NCBI GenBank assembly: GCA_938085045.1
Contig: CALKGI010000029.1
Location: 1 to 64,000 of the forward strand
From: an uncultured Alteromonadaceae bacterium
GTDB taxonomy: Bacteria; Pseudomonadota; Gammaproteobacteria; Enterobacterales; Alteromonadaceae
Length of the DNA: 64,000 nucleotides
Direction: 5' to 3'
The notes under the pieces were generated by a model that saw nothing but the letters and a program-made list of their open reading frames with translations, did not search any database and was not told the DNA's origin. A program made the position numbers and the translations under genes. Shown piece by piece: positions 37,169 to 44,315 of this stretch; positions within the stretch are counted from its first letter, which is position 1; each line of letters starts with the position of its first letter.

Positions 37169-40100
37169 ATGACAAACACCATCAAGCAGTTGACCTACGC
37201 ATTTTGTTGTTTTGTCATCATCACCTTTCCCACCAATTCACAAGCCAAAACCGCAGACTTTACTCCGCTTGGCGCTTTGTTCGACAACAAAACCCAGCTT
37301 GGCGAAATCGAACTGCGCCGTACCCGCCAAGTGCTGCAAGACAGTCGCGGATTTATCTGGATAGCCAGCGAAACCAACGGGTTACTGCGCTTTGATGGCA
37401 CTCAAACTCACAAAGTAGATTTTCAAGACGCGTTTGCCGATTTGACCAGCGAACTGCGCATCGAATCGATTATCGAAGATAACAATCAACACATTTGGGT
37501 GCGTACACTCAGCCAAGGCATATACCGTTACAACCCCAAAACCCAATGGATTGACCGATATAGTTTTCCAGCAGCAGGCGTAAATAGCGCTCAAGACAAT
37601 GACTCTCAGGTAAATAGCACTCAGGTAACCACCCTTATCAAAGACAACCAAGGTACACTTTGGATGGCCTCGCGCACTCAAGTTGCCCGCTTTGACCCAG
37701 CCCAAAATCAATGGCAATTACAACCAACCCTAAATAAACACCCATTACCGACCAATGTTGCCTTTAAAGCCTTGTTTGTTGACTCATCACAAACCTTTTG
37801 GTTAATCACCCAACAACAAGGCATTTTTCAGCTAGCCAAAGACGCCTCTCGTCACTTTTTCCACAAACCAGAAGCAGACAAAAACCAATCGGGCAACTTG
37901 CCCAACAACGGTAACATGGCATTTTTTGAAGACACTCAAGGCAATATATTCTTTGGCGGCACCGTTGGGCTCACCGCCTACCACGCTCAAAACCACACTT
38001 TTACCGCTTTTGCTTTAACAGACCAACCCGCCCGAGGGTACCAAAACTTAGTGACCTCAATCACTGCGCGCGATGATAACCATTTATGGCTGGGCACTTT
38101 TGCCTATGGCGTCATGCTATTCGACAAAAAACAAAGCAAGATGAGCATGTTTTCAGATGATTCACAAAACTCACTGAACAATAGTGAAATCAACCACGTA
38201 TTTGTAGATGACAACCAAACTCTGTGGGCCGCCACCGAGGCTGGCGTTAGCACAAGCACTGCCCTGAACCGCGCCGTGAACCAGTGGCAGCATAAAAACC
38301 CAAACGCTCAATCATGCTACCCAAGGGGTTTTACCGAACACCAAACATCCGTTTATTTTGCCTGTGGCACAAGTGTCTATCAGTGGCATCAGTCAAACTC
38401 AGGTACGCGCGTCGAAAACATTGCGACCTTTGCCACACCCATAATCACCATGGCCGCAGGTTTAGGCGACCAACTTTGGCTTGGTACGCTGTTTAGCGGT
38501 TTGCTTAACTATGATTTAGAACAAGGCAAAACCACCACCTACTCCATCAACAATGACAGCGAAGGTGCCAGCGAAGCAGTTGCCAAACTCTATCGCGATA
38601 ATCAAGGGGTATTGTGGGGTAGCACCGCTGATTTTCAGGGCAGCCAGCGCCGATATGTATTTAAGTTTGACGCCGCCAACAACAAGTTAATCAAATTTCC
38701 CAGCACACTCAACGTCGTCTCTATGACCGAGCTTGATGATCAACATTTACTCCTGAGTGATTTTTTACAACATCAAGGCCTGTTTACTTTTAACAAATCT
38801 AGCGGGCAAATCACCAATAAAAAACTACCGGCAGGCACTGTCTATTCAGTTAGAAATGACGGCGAAAATATCTGGCTAGGCACCAGCGCCATGGGGCTAG
38901 TAAAGTATCATTCTACTCGGCAAGACGATGCCAGATTTGAACCCATTGATAACAGCTTCACGGCCCCAGTTAACCTGGTCAGCGACAATCAGGGCGGCGT
39001 GTTTTTTCATGATAACGACAAAATATATCACCACTTAGCCAACAAAAATAAAAGCGATTGCCTAAGTTGCGACAGCGCCTTTGCGCCATTAACTAGCTTA
39101 TACAAAGGCTCACTTAAAAAGATTGGCAACCATTTATTCATTGGCAGTCAGGGTCTGTTGTTAACCATAAATTTAGATAAGGCAGCGCCCAACGCACAGC
39201 CTCCAAAGGTCTATTTTGATGAATTGAGCTTGTTCAATCGCACCGTAAAAACCCAGCGCTATGACCCACAATCGCCGCTACCACTTGCACTAAATCAACT
39301 GCCTGAAATAACGCTTGATCATCAACAACAATTTTTCTCGCTGCACTTTGGTGCCAAGGCTTTATTACAACCCGACAATATCCAATTTTTCTATCGATTA
39401 AGCGGTTTAAGCAGTATTAATGACGACTGGCTGGCAACAGGTCGCAACCCTTATAACGCCAGCTTTACCACCTTGCCTGCGGGCGATTATCAATTCAGAG
39501 TGAAAGCGATCGACCACAACAGCGGTTTGTCTGATGAAGCCGCGATAAAGTTGGTTATCAAACCTGCGCCTTGGTTGTCGTTACCTGCCAAATTTGCCTA
39601 TGTGGTCTTGCTGCTTGCGGCAATTTTTGCAGTGATTTACTGGCGTACTCACAATCTCAAGAAAAACGCCGCCAAGTTGCAGCGCGGTATTCATGAGCGT
39701 ACCCGCGAGTTGCGCGACAAAAACCAGTTACTGGCCAACAAAAACAACACCATTGTCGACCTACTAGCGCAAAAACGCCGAATGTTCGCCAACATGTCTC
39801 ATGAATTTCGCACCCCGTTAACGCTAATATTGTCGCCGCTCGAACGACTATTCAAATCAGGGGTAACCGATGCCAATCAAAAGTTTTTAACCATAATCGA
39901 CCGTAATGCACGGCAATTGCTGCGTATGGTTGAACAACTACTCAAACTGGCGCAACTAGAAACCGCCAACCGTATTCAATACAAACAATATCAAGTGAAT
40001 CAAACGCTTAAGTATGTCATCAGCTCATTTGAGGCGGTAATATTAGATAAGCACTTATCGGTTACCAGCCAACTCGAAGGTGAAATTAGTGCCACATTAA

Positions 40101-41386
40101 CCGATGATTCGTTAGAAACCCTCATCGCTAACCTATTGTCTAACGCCATAAAATACACGCCAGAACAGGGTGCGATAACCATTATTGCCAAGCAACAAGA
40201 CCAACAATTGTTATTGTCTGTCAGCGATAGCGGCCTAGGTATTGCGCCAAATGTTCAACAAAAAGTACTCGAACCTTTTTACCGCGACGAACACGACAGC
40301 AAAAGCCATATCGGCGGCAGTGGCATTGGGCTGGCGTTAGTCAAAGAGTTAGTAGAAGCCAACAACGGTCAATTAACCCTCGACAGCGAACTTGGCCGAG
40401 GCAGCTGCTTTACCATCATTATGCCGCTAACCCCTAACGACAAAAATATCACATTTGCACAACACAAAAGCACCAACGAAGTGGCTGTAACCACTAACCT
40501 AGAATCGTTAAGCCAAGACGCAAGACAAAGTCAGAGCACTAAAAACAGCACAGCAAAATCACCGACATTAGATTTACCACTTTCGAATGGTTTAGACAGC
40601 AAACCCTCGCTGGTTATCGTTGAAGACAATCAAGACATGCGCGAATTTTTGTTCGAACTACTCAACGAAGACTACCACTGCATCGCCGCCAACAATGGCA
40701 AAGATGGCATTCGAATAATCACCGAACAAATCCCTGATGTTGTCATTTGCGACCTTATGATGCCCGGTATTGATGGCTTTGAGGTGTGTAACACCCTAAA
40801 AAATGACGAAAGAACCAGCCATATTCCGTTGATGATGCTCACCGCCAAAGGCGATACTGAAACTCGCATTGCAGGCTGGCGCGAAAGCATCGACGACTTT
40901 GTCAGCAAGCCTTTTAACGAAACCGAATTAAAAGCCCGATTACACAACATGCTCGCCATTCGCGCAATTTTAAAGAAACGATTTGGCCAACAAATGCCCT
41001 CATCAGGCAAGCCTGAGCCAACACCCGAATACCTCAACGTGAAAGACCAAGCATTTTTAGCGCGCTTTAAAAAAATGGTCGAAGATAACCTCGCCGAAGA
41101 AACCTTTAACCGAACCAAAGCAGCTTCATTAATGGCCGTAAGCGAACGCCAACTACAACGCAAACTCAGCGCCTTGACCAATCATACTTTCACCGAATAT
41201 GTCAGGTTTACCCGACTCGAACGCTCTAAAACCCTGCTTATCACAGGCATGCAAGTATCAAGAGTTGTCGATGACATCGGGTTTTCGTCGTTATCGTATT
41301 TTGGTGCGTGTTTTAAAGCGGAGTTTGGACAGTCGCCCAAGCAGTTTCAGGTTGAATGTGAGGGGAAGACTCAAATGACACAATAA
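37169..41386 (+). CDS. Second hybrid two-component system: propeller sensor, kinase, receiver, AraC
   Basis: The 1405-residue protein has a signal peptide (1-27) and an irregular propeller region (about 30-690, with WIASETNGLL, WLGTFAYG, WLGTLFSG and WLGTSAMG). A Y_Y_Y domain ending near 800, a membrane helix (about 808-828), HisKA (FANMSHEFRTPL, His878) and an ATPase domain (GSGIGLALVKEL near 1050) follow. Last come a receiver (Asp1195 in ICDLMMPG) and an AraC helix-turn-helix (about 1290-1400, FSSLSYFGACFKAEFG). AGGAG precedes the ATG. It is a divergent paralogue of the protein at 25311 and should respond to a different periplasmic ligand. The ligand is unknown. Confidence 0.95.
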   Translation: MTNTIKQLTYAFCCFVIITFPTNSQAKTADFTPLGALFDNKTQLGEIELRRTRQVLQDSRGFIWIASETNGLLRFDGTQTHKVDFQDAFADLTSELRIESIIEDNNQHIWVRTLSQGIYRYNPKTQWIDRYSFPAAGVNSAQDNDSQVNSTQVTTLIKDNQGTLWMASRTQVARFDPAQNQWQLQPTLNKHPLPTNVAFKALFVDSSQTFWLITQQQGIFQLAKDASRHFFHKPEADKNQSGNLPNNGNMAFFEDTQGNIFFGGTVGLTAYHAQNHTFTAFALTDQPARGYQNLVTSITARDDNHLWLGTFAYGVMLFDKKQSKMSMFSDDSQNSLNNSEINHVFVDDNQTLWAATEAGVSTSTALNRAVNQWQHKNPNAQSCYPRGFTEHQTSVYFACGTSVYQWHQSNSGTRVENIATFATPIITMAAGLGDQLWLGTLFSGLLNYDLEQGKTTTYSINNDSEGASEAVAKLYRDNQGVLWGSTADFQGSQRRYVFKFDAANNKLIKFPSTLNVVSMTELDDQHLLLSDFLQHQGLFTFNKSSGQITNKKLPAGTVYSVRNDGENIWLGTSAMGLVKYHSTRQDDARFEPIDNSFTAPVNLVSDNQGGVFFHDNDKIYHHLANKNKSDCLSCDSAFAPLTSLYKGSLKKIGNHLFIGSQGLLLTINLDKAAPNAQPPKVYFDELSLFNRTVKTQRYDPQSPLPLALNQLPEITLDHQQQFFSLHFGAKALLQPDNIQFFYRLSGLSSINDDWLATGRNPYNASFTTLPAGDYQFRVKAIDHNSGLSDEAAIKLVIKPAPWLSLPAKFAYVVLLLAAIFAVIYWRTHNLKKNAAKLQRGIHERTRELRDKNQLLANKNNTIVDLLAQKRRMFANMSHEFRTPLTLILSPLERLFKSGVTDANQKFLTIIDRNARQLLRMVEQLLKLAQLETANRIQYKQYQVNQTLKYVISSFEAVILDKHLSVTSQLEGEISATLTDDSLETLIANLLSNAIKYTPEQGAITIIAKQQDQQLLLSVSDSGLGIAPNVQQKVLEPFYRDEHDSKSHIGGSGIGLALVKELVEANNGQLTLDSELGRGSCFTIIMPLTPNDKNITFAQHKSTNEVAVTTNLESLSQDARQSQSTKNSTAKSPTLDLPLSNGLDSKPSLVIVEDNQDMREFLFELLNEDYHCIAANNGKDGIRIITEQIPDVVICDLMMPGIDGFEVCNTLKNDERTSHIPLMMLTAKGDTETRIAGWRESIDDFVSKPFNETELKARLHNMLAIRAILKKRFGQQMPSSGKPEPTPEYLNVKDQAFLARFKKMVEDNLAEETFNRTKAASLMAVSERQLQRKLSALTNHTFTEYVRFTRLERSKTLLITGMQVSRVVDDIGFSSLSYFGACFKAEFGQSPKQFQVECEGKTQMTQ

Positions 41387-41466
41387 TGCTACAGCCTTGC
41401 ATTGCCCATCAACTAAATATACACTTCGCATACGTTTTATATATAAATCACTCTAAAACATATCGC

Positions 41467-41682
41467 ATGGGTATAGTAAAAATCTCCGATGAGTTACACG
41501 AAGAAATCCGTAAAGCCAGCTCAGTTATGGTCAGGTCTATAAACTCGCAAGCCGAGTTTTGGATTAAAATAGGTCGTCTGGCCGAGTTAAATCCAACTTT
41601 GAGTTTCACCGAAATCATCAATAGCGAACTCATCGCTGGCGGCTGTCTTAAGGCAGAAGATAGAGGCAAAAAAAATGACTGA
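41467..41682 (+). CDS. ParD-like antitoxin-family protein
   Basis: The ATG at 41467 gives 71 residues, MGIVKISDELHEEIRKASSV then SINSQAEFWIKIGRLAELNP. This is the ParD-like family (PF11903 type), a ribbon-helix-helix-like fold classed with antitoxins. An upstream ATG at 41386 would overlap the preceding stop and add 27 unconserved residues. No strong ribosome-binding site is visible. Its end overlaps the methionine aminopeptidase start by eight bases, so the two are translationally coupled. No classical toxin is present. Confidence 0.75.
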   Translation: MGIVKISDELHEEIRKASSVMVRSINSQAEFWIKIGRLAELNPTLSFTEIINSELIAGGCLKAEDRGKKND

Positions 41683-42478
41683 GATTGAAGATGAAGAGAA
41701 AATCATCATAAAAACCCCGGCAGAAATTGACTTAATGCGCATCTCGGGCCGATTGCTTGCCAGTGTATTCGGCATGCTCGACGATAAAATGCGCGCAGGT
41801 ATCACTACCATGGAAATCAACGACTGTGTAGAGCGATTTATTGTCGACGACTTAGATGCCCGCCCTGCCAGCAAGGGTCAATACGGTTTTGCATACGTGC
41901 TCAATACCTCAATCAACGAAGTGGTTTGTCATGGCGTACCCAGCTTGACCAAAAAATTGCGCGAAGGCGATATCATCAACTGTGATATTACCCTTGAAAA
42001 AAATGGCTTCATCGCCGATTCAAGCAAAATGTATTTCATTGGCACCCCCAAACCGCTAGTGAAAAAACTGGTGGATGTAACGTACGAAGCATTGTGGTTA
42101 GGCATAAAAGCGGTTAAACCCAACGCCACTTTAGGGGATGTTGGTCATGCAGTAGAAAAACATGCTAAATTACATGGCTTTACAGTGGTGCGAGATTACT
42201 GCGGACATGGCATAGGCAGGCAAATGCACGAAGCACCGCAAGTCACGCACTATGGCAAACCCAATAGCGGCAAAGTGCTAAAGCCCGGCATGACATTCAC
42301 CATTGAACCGATGATTAACCAAGGTAGTGATAAAATAAAACTCAAAAAAGATGGCTGGACAGTGGTCACCCGAGATAAAAAGTTATCGGCGCAATGGGAG
42401 CACACTATTTTAGTTACTGAAGAGGGATACGAAGTTTTAACCTTAAGAGACGATGAAGCAGCAGTGATATCAAGTTAG
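41675..42478 (+). CDS. map: Type I methionine aminopeptidase paired with ParD-like protein
   Basis: The 267-residue enzyme removes N-terminal methionine from nascent proteins. All five metal ligands are visible: Asp104 (NCDIT), Asp115 (IADSS), His178 (CGHGIG), Glu211 (TIEPM) and Glu242 (QWEHT). The substrate-pocket His86 (VCHGVP) is also present. The housekeeping map normally stands next to rpsB-tsf, which are not here, so this is probably a second copy. The eight-base overlap with the ParD-like gene makes it the apparent partner of that protein. Function in a toxin-antitoxin sense is unproven. Confidence 0.88.
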   Translation: MTEIEDEEKIIIKTPAEIDLMRISGRLLASVFGMLDDKMRAGITTMEINDCVERFIVDDLDARPASKGQYGFAYVLNTSINEVVCHGVPSLTKKLREGDIINCDITLEKNGFIADSSKMYFIGTPKPLVKKLVDVTYEALWLGIKAVKPNATLGDVGHAVEKHAKLHGFTVVRDYCGHGIGRQMHEAPQVTHYGKPNSGKVLKPGMTFTIEPMINQGSDKIKLKKDGWTVVTRDKKLSAQWEHTILVTEEGYEVLTLRDDEAAVISS

Positions 42479-42507
42479 CTCGCCACTCAATTGACGAGCC
42501 AGACACA

Positions 42508-42669
42508 TCAGTTTTTATCTTTGCCAATATCCTCGGCAATGTATTCCAGTGGCGTCTTTTTGCCTCTAAAAAACGAAATGGCGTTAGTGGCCAAAAAAAT
42601 CTCATTAAAAAAACCAACAATGACTAAAAGTGCCAACACAACACCGCCCAATGCAAACAATACTTCCAT
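42508..42669 (-). CDS. 53-residue single-helix membrane protein
   Basis: The ATG at 42669 (AGGAAG eight bases upstream) opens a 53-codon frame. A strongly hydrophobic N-terminal helix (MEVLFALGGVVLALLVIVGFF) is followed by a charged tail (RGKKTPLEYIAEDIGKDKN). No family is recognised. A clean ribosome-binding site and classic small-membrane-protein layout support it as real. It converges on map and lies downstream of two small secreted-peptide genes on the same strand, separated from them by a terminator-like hairpin. Confidence 0.6.
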   Translation of the reverse strand: MEVLFALGGVVLALLVIVGFFNEIFLATNAISFFRGKKTPLEYIAEDIGKDKN

Positions 42670-42732
42670 AATATCTTCCTTTGTTTATTGACCTAGAGCA
42701 TTGACAATAACACAAAGCGAAGAACGCACAAA

Positions 42733-42766
42733 ATGCGGATTCAGTGAGTATCTCCTAAATCCGCAT
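42733..42766 (-). terminator. Terminator-like hairpin after the small-peptide pair
   Basis: ATGCGGATT and AATCCGCAT form a perfect nine-base stem. Read on the minus strand it is followed by a short T-run. It ends the transcript of the two peptide genes upstream. Confidence 0.5.
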
Positions 42767-42795
42767 GCTTAAGGTGTTAGTTAATGGATTTGATA

Positions 42796-42957
42796 TTAAT
42801 CCAGACAGTTGCTATATAGGTAAACACAAGCATTCTGATTGCCCTGTTGAATACAGGCATAACCTGCTGATTCACAGCTCCATCCAGCTGTTGCCGTTGC
42901 ACTAAAACCTAAACCCATGCTGATTGCCAAAATGGCCATTTTAAATTTGTTTGTCAT
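42796..42957 (-). CDS. Small secreted four-cysteine peptide, copy 1
   Basis: The 53-codon frame encodes a signal peptide (MTNKFKMAILAISMGLGFSA, cleavage after TATA). A mature peptide of about 29 residues follows, with four cysteines (28, 35, 44, 51) in a symmetric C-x6-C-x8-C-x6-C pattern, including GWSCESAGYACIQQGNQNAC. AGGAAG precedes the ATG. It is nearly identical in its mature part to the neighbouring copy at 43078-43239. Two disulfide bonds and export to the periplasm or outside are inferred. The family is not recognised; a signalling, antimicrobial or protective role is possible. Confidence 0.75.
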   Translation of the reverse strand: MTNKFKMAILAISMGLGFSATATAGWSCESAGYACIQQGNQNACVYLYSNCLD

Positions 42958-43077
42958 AATTACTTCCTAATAAAAAATTAAATCGTTCCCGATATGATAA
43001 GCAGCGTTAAACATTAAACGCCACCCGAATATTGCATTAAATCGCGAGACCTACGCCTCACCTAACTCGCTTGTTAA

Positions 43078-43239
43078 TTAATCTAAGCAATTGTTATAGA
43101 GGTATACACAAGCGTTCTGATTACCTTGCTGAATACAGGCATAACCTGCTGATTCACAGCTCCAACCTGCGGTTGCCGTTGCACTAAAACCAAGACCCAT
43201 ACTGACGGCCAAAATGGCCATTTTAAATTTACTTTTCAT
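43078..43239 (-). CDS. Small secreted four-cysteine peptide, copy 2
   Basis: The 53-residue product has a signal peptide (MKSKFKMAILAVSMGLGFSA) and a mature part that differs from copy 1 by one residue (Asn for Ser at position 49). The DNA differs at many third positions, so the duplication is not recent and the protein sequence is being held constant. AGGAAG precedes the ATG. This is the upstream gene of the pair, and a direct repeat about 100 bases before its start may be its control site. Confidence 0.75.
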   Translation of the reverse strand: MKSKFKMAILAVSMGLGFSATATAGWSCESAGYACIQQGNQNACVYLYNNCLD

Positions 43240-43340
43240 ATTACTTCCTATTGATTTTAAAGATAATTATTCTGACTAACGCTTGTTCTGTGCGCCAAGT
43301 CAGGATTAAATAATAAGCAAATAAACGAACAGTTTATATC

Positions 43341-43372
43341 GAATTACGGCCAAATATTTTGAAATACGGCCA
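43341..43372. promoter_or_regulatory. Direct repeat (GAAWTACGGCCA twice) upstream of the peptide pair
   Basis: GAATTACGGCCA (43341-43352) and GAAATACGGCCA (43361-43372) lie in the same orientation 20 bases apart, so on the same face of the helix. They stand 102 bases before the peptide start codon, a typical activator position. The binding protein is unknown. Confidence 0.5.
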
Positions 43373-43497
43373 CAAGTGAAAGGTTTTACAAAAGGTTTAC
43401 AAGGCAAAACGACAGAAGGTATTGCGTTCGTCTTATAGTCGATAAAATATCGCATCACTTACATAATTTAAGCTGTAAACCTCACTGCTTTCCCACT

Positions 43498-43774
43498 ATG
43501 ATGAGCCAAAATCCGCATACCTTGAGAACACGACCATTAGAGCGAATTTATAGACAGCCTACGTTGTGAATTAACACGCCAAGAATTACATACCATAGTA
43601 CGGCGCGAAAACTGACGTCGTTTTAAACTCTTAGTTTTAATCTCAATCGCGCTTTTTATCGGCATTTTGATAATGTCTGCTTATATTTATATCACACAAA
43701 AAAGCAGCTGGTTTATTGAAGCTTGGCCTTCGAAGTTGGATGGGGTGTTGAGGCAATGTGGTAATGTTGAATAA
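43498..43774 (+). pseudogene. Probable remnant of a small single-helix membrane protein gene
   Basis: A frame starting MMSQNPHTLRTRPLERIY (43498) stops at 43567. A second frame (43541-43774) continues with RCELTRQELHTIVRREN, an in-frame TGA at 43613-43615, and then a good membrane helix (LLVLISIALFIGILIMSAYI) and a short tail. A frameshift plus a stop would have inactivated one small gene. No good ribosome-binding site is present, which fits decay. Confidence 0.35.
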
Positions 43775-43797
43775 TGAATGCGGTTAATCTAAAGCCT

Positions 43798-43832
43798 AAA
43801 AACCGCAACCTCGCTCAATTGAACAAGGTTGC
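43798..43832 (-). terminator. Intrinsic terminator of the TIR-like gene
   Basis: On the minus strand GCAACCT...AGGTTGC forms a hairpin (43805-43832) followed by GGTTTTTAG. It lies 24 bases after the stop of the 86-residue gene. Confidence 0.6.
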
Positions 43833-43855
43833 GACAAGAAAGAAATAAACAAAGA

Positions 43856-44116
43856 TCAGTCATTGTCACAATAAGAAAACAACAAATCAGCCTCTGCCAA
43901 TTCTCCCATGATCGACTTTTCCCAGTCGACTCCAGCTGTTATCTGAGCATCTGTCCAGCAATCGAGTTTCCACTTACGTTTTAACGGTGACAGTGCGGTT
44001 AAAAGCTCATTTTGGAGTGCAAAATCACGTTTCATTCTGCCGTATGCAGAGGATTCAAATAACACATCACCAATCAGTTTTTGTACTGGCACATCATAAG
44101 TACCATTTAATGGCAA
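43856..44116 (-). pseudogene. Truncated TIR-domain-like protein
   Basis: The 86-residue frame contains ALSPLKRKWKLDCWTDAQIT followed by AGVDWEKSIMGELAEADLL. This matches the central part of bacterial TIR domains (LxxW.D..I..G..W...I...L..AD). The N-terminal FISY strand and everything after the AD segment are missing. The frame ends at SYCDND and the next bases do not continue the fold in another frame. A terminator follows, so a gene was probably once expressed here. I treat it as a remnant of a TIR gene. A functional short form cannot be excluded. Confidence 0.42.
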
Positions 44117-44315
44117 TTGGTTTATACCATACCAGTAAAGATGCCACTTTGACGAAATTGTGTGTGAGGTGCAATTGGCCCTTAAACACTACTCATAGCG
44201 TTATTAACACTGGTTCTTTTTATCAAACGCCGCTATCGTATTGCAAAATACAATGCGACAATGCCCTTAAAAACAATCACCTAATCCAAACCTAAAACAA
44301 TACTCAAGGCAAATT

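Noticed and set aside
40672-41181. 169-codon minus-strand frame inside the second hybrid sensor gene
   Set aside because: It overlaps the conserved receiver and AraC regions of the real gene and has no recognisable feature.
42414-42620. 68-codon minus-strand frame crossing the end of map
   Set aside because: It overlaps the map stop region and conflicts with the better-supported 53-residue membrane protein in another frame (42508-42669).
43341-43372. Interpretation of the direct repeat as a LytTR-type site
   Set aside because: LytTR repeats usually start 21-22 bases apart with a different consensus; here it is 20 and no LytTR regulator is in the window, so only a generic activator site is claimed.
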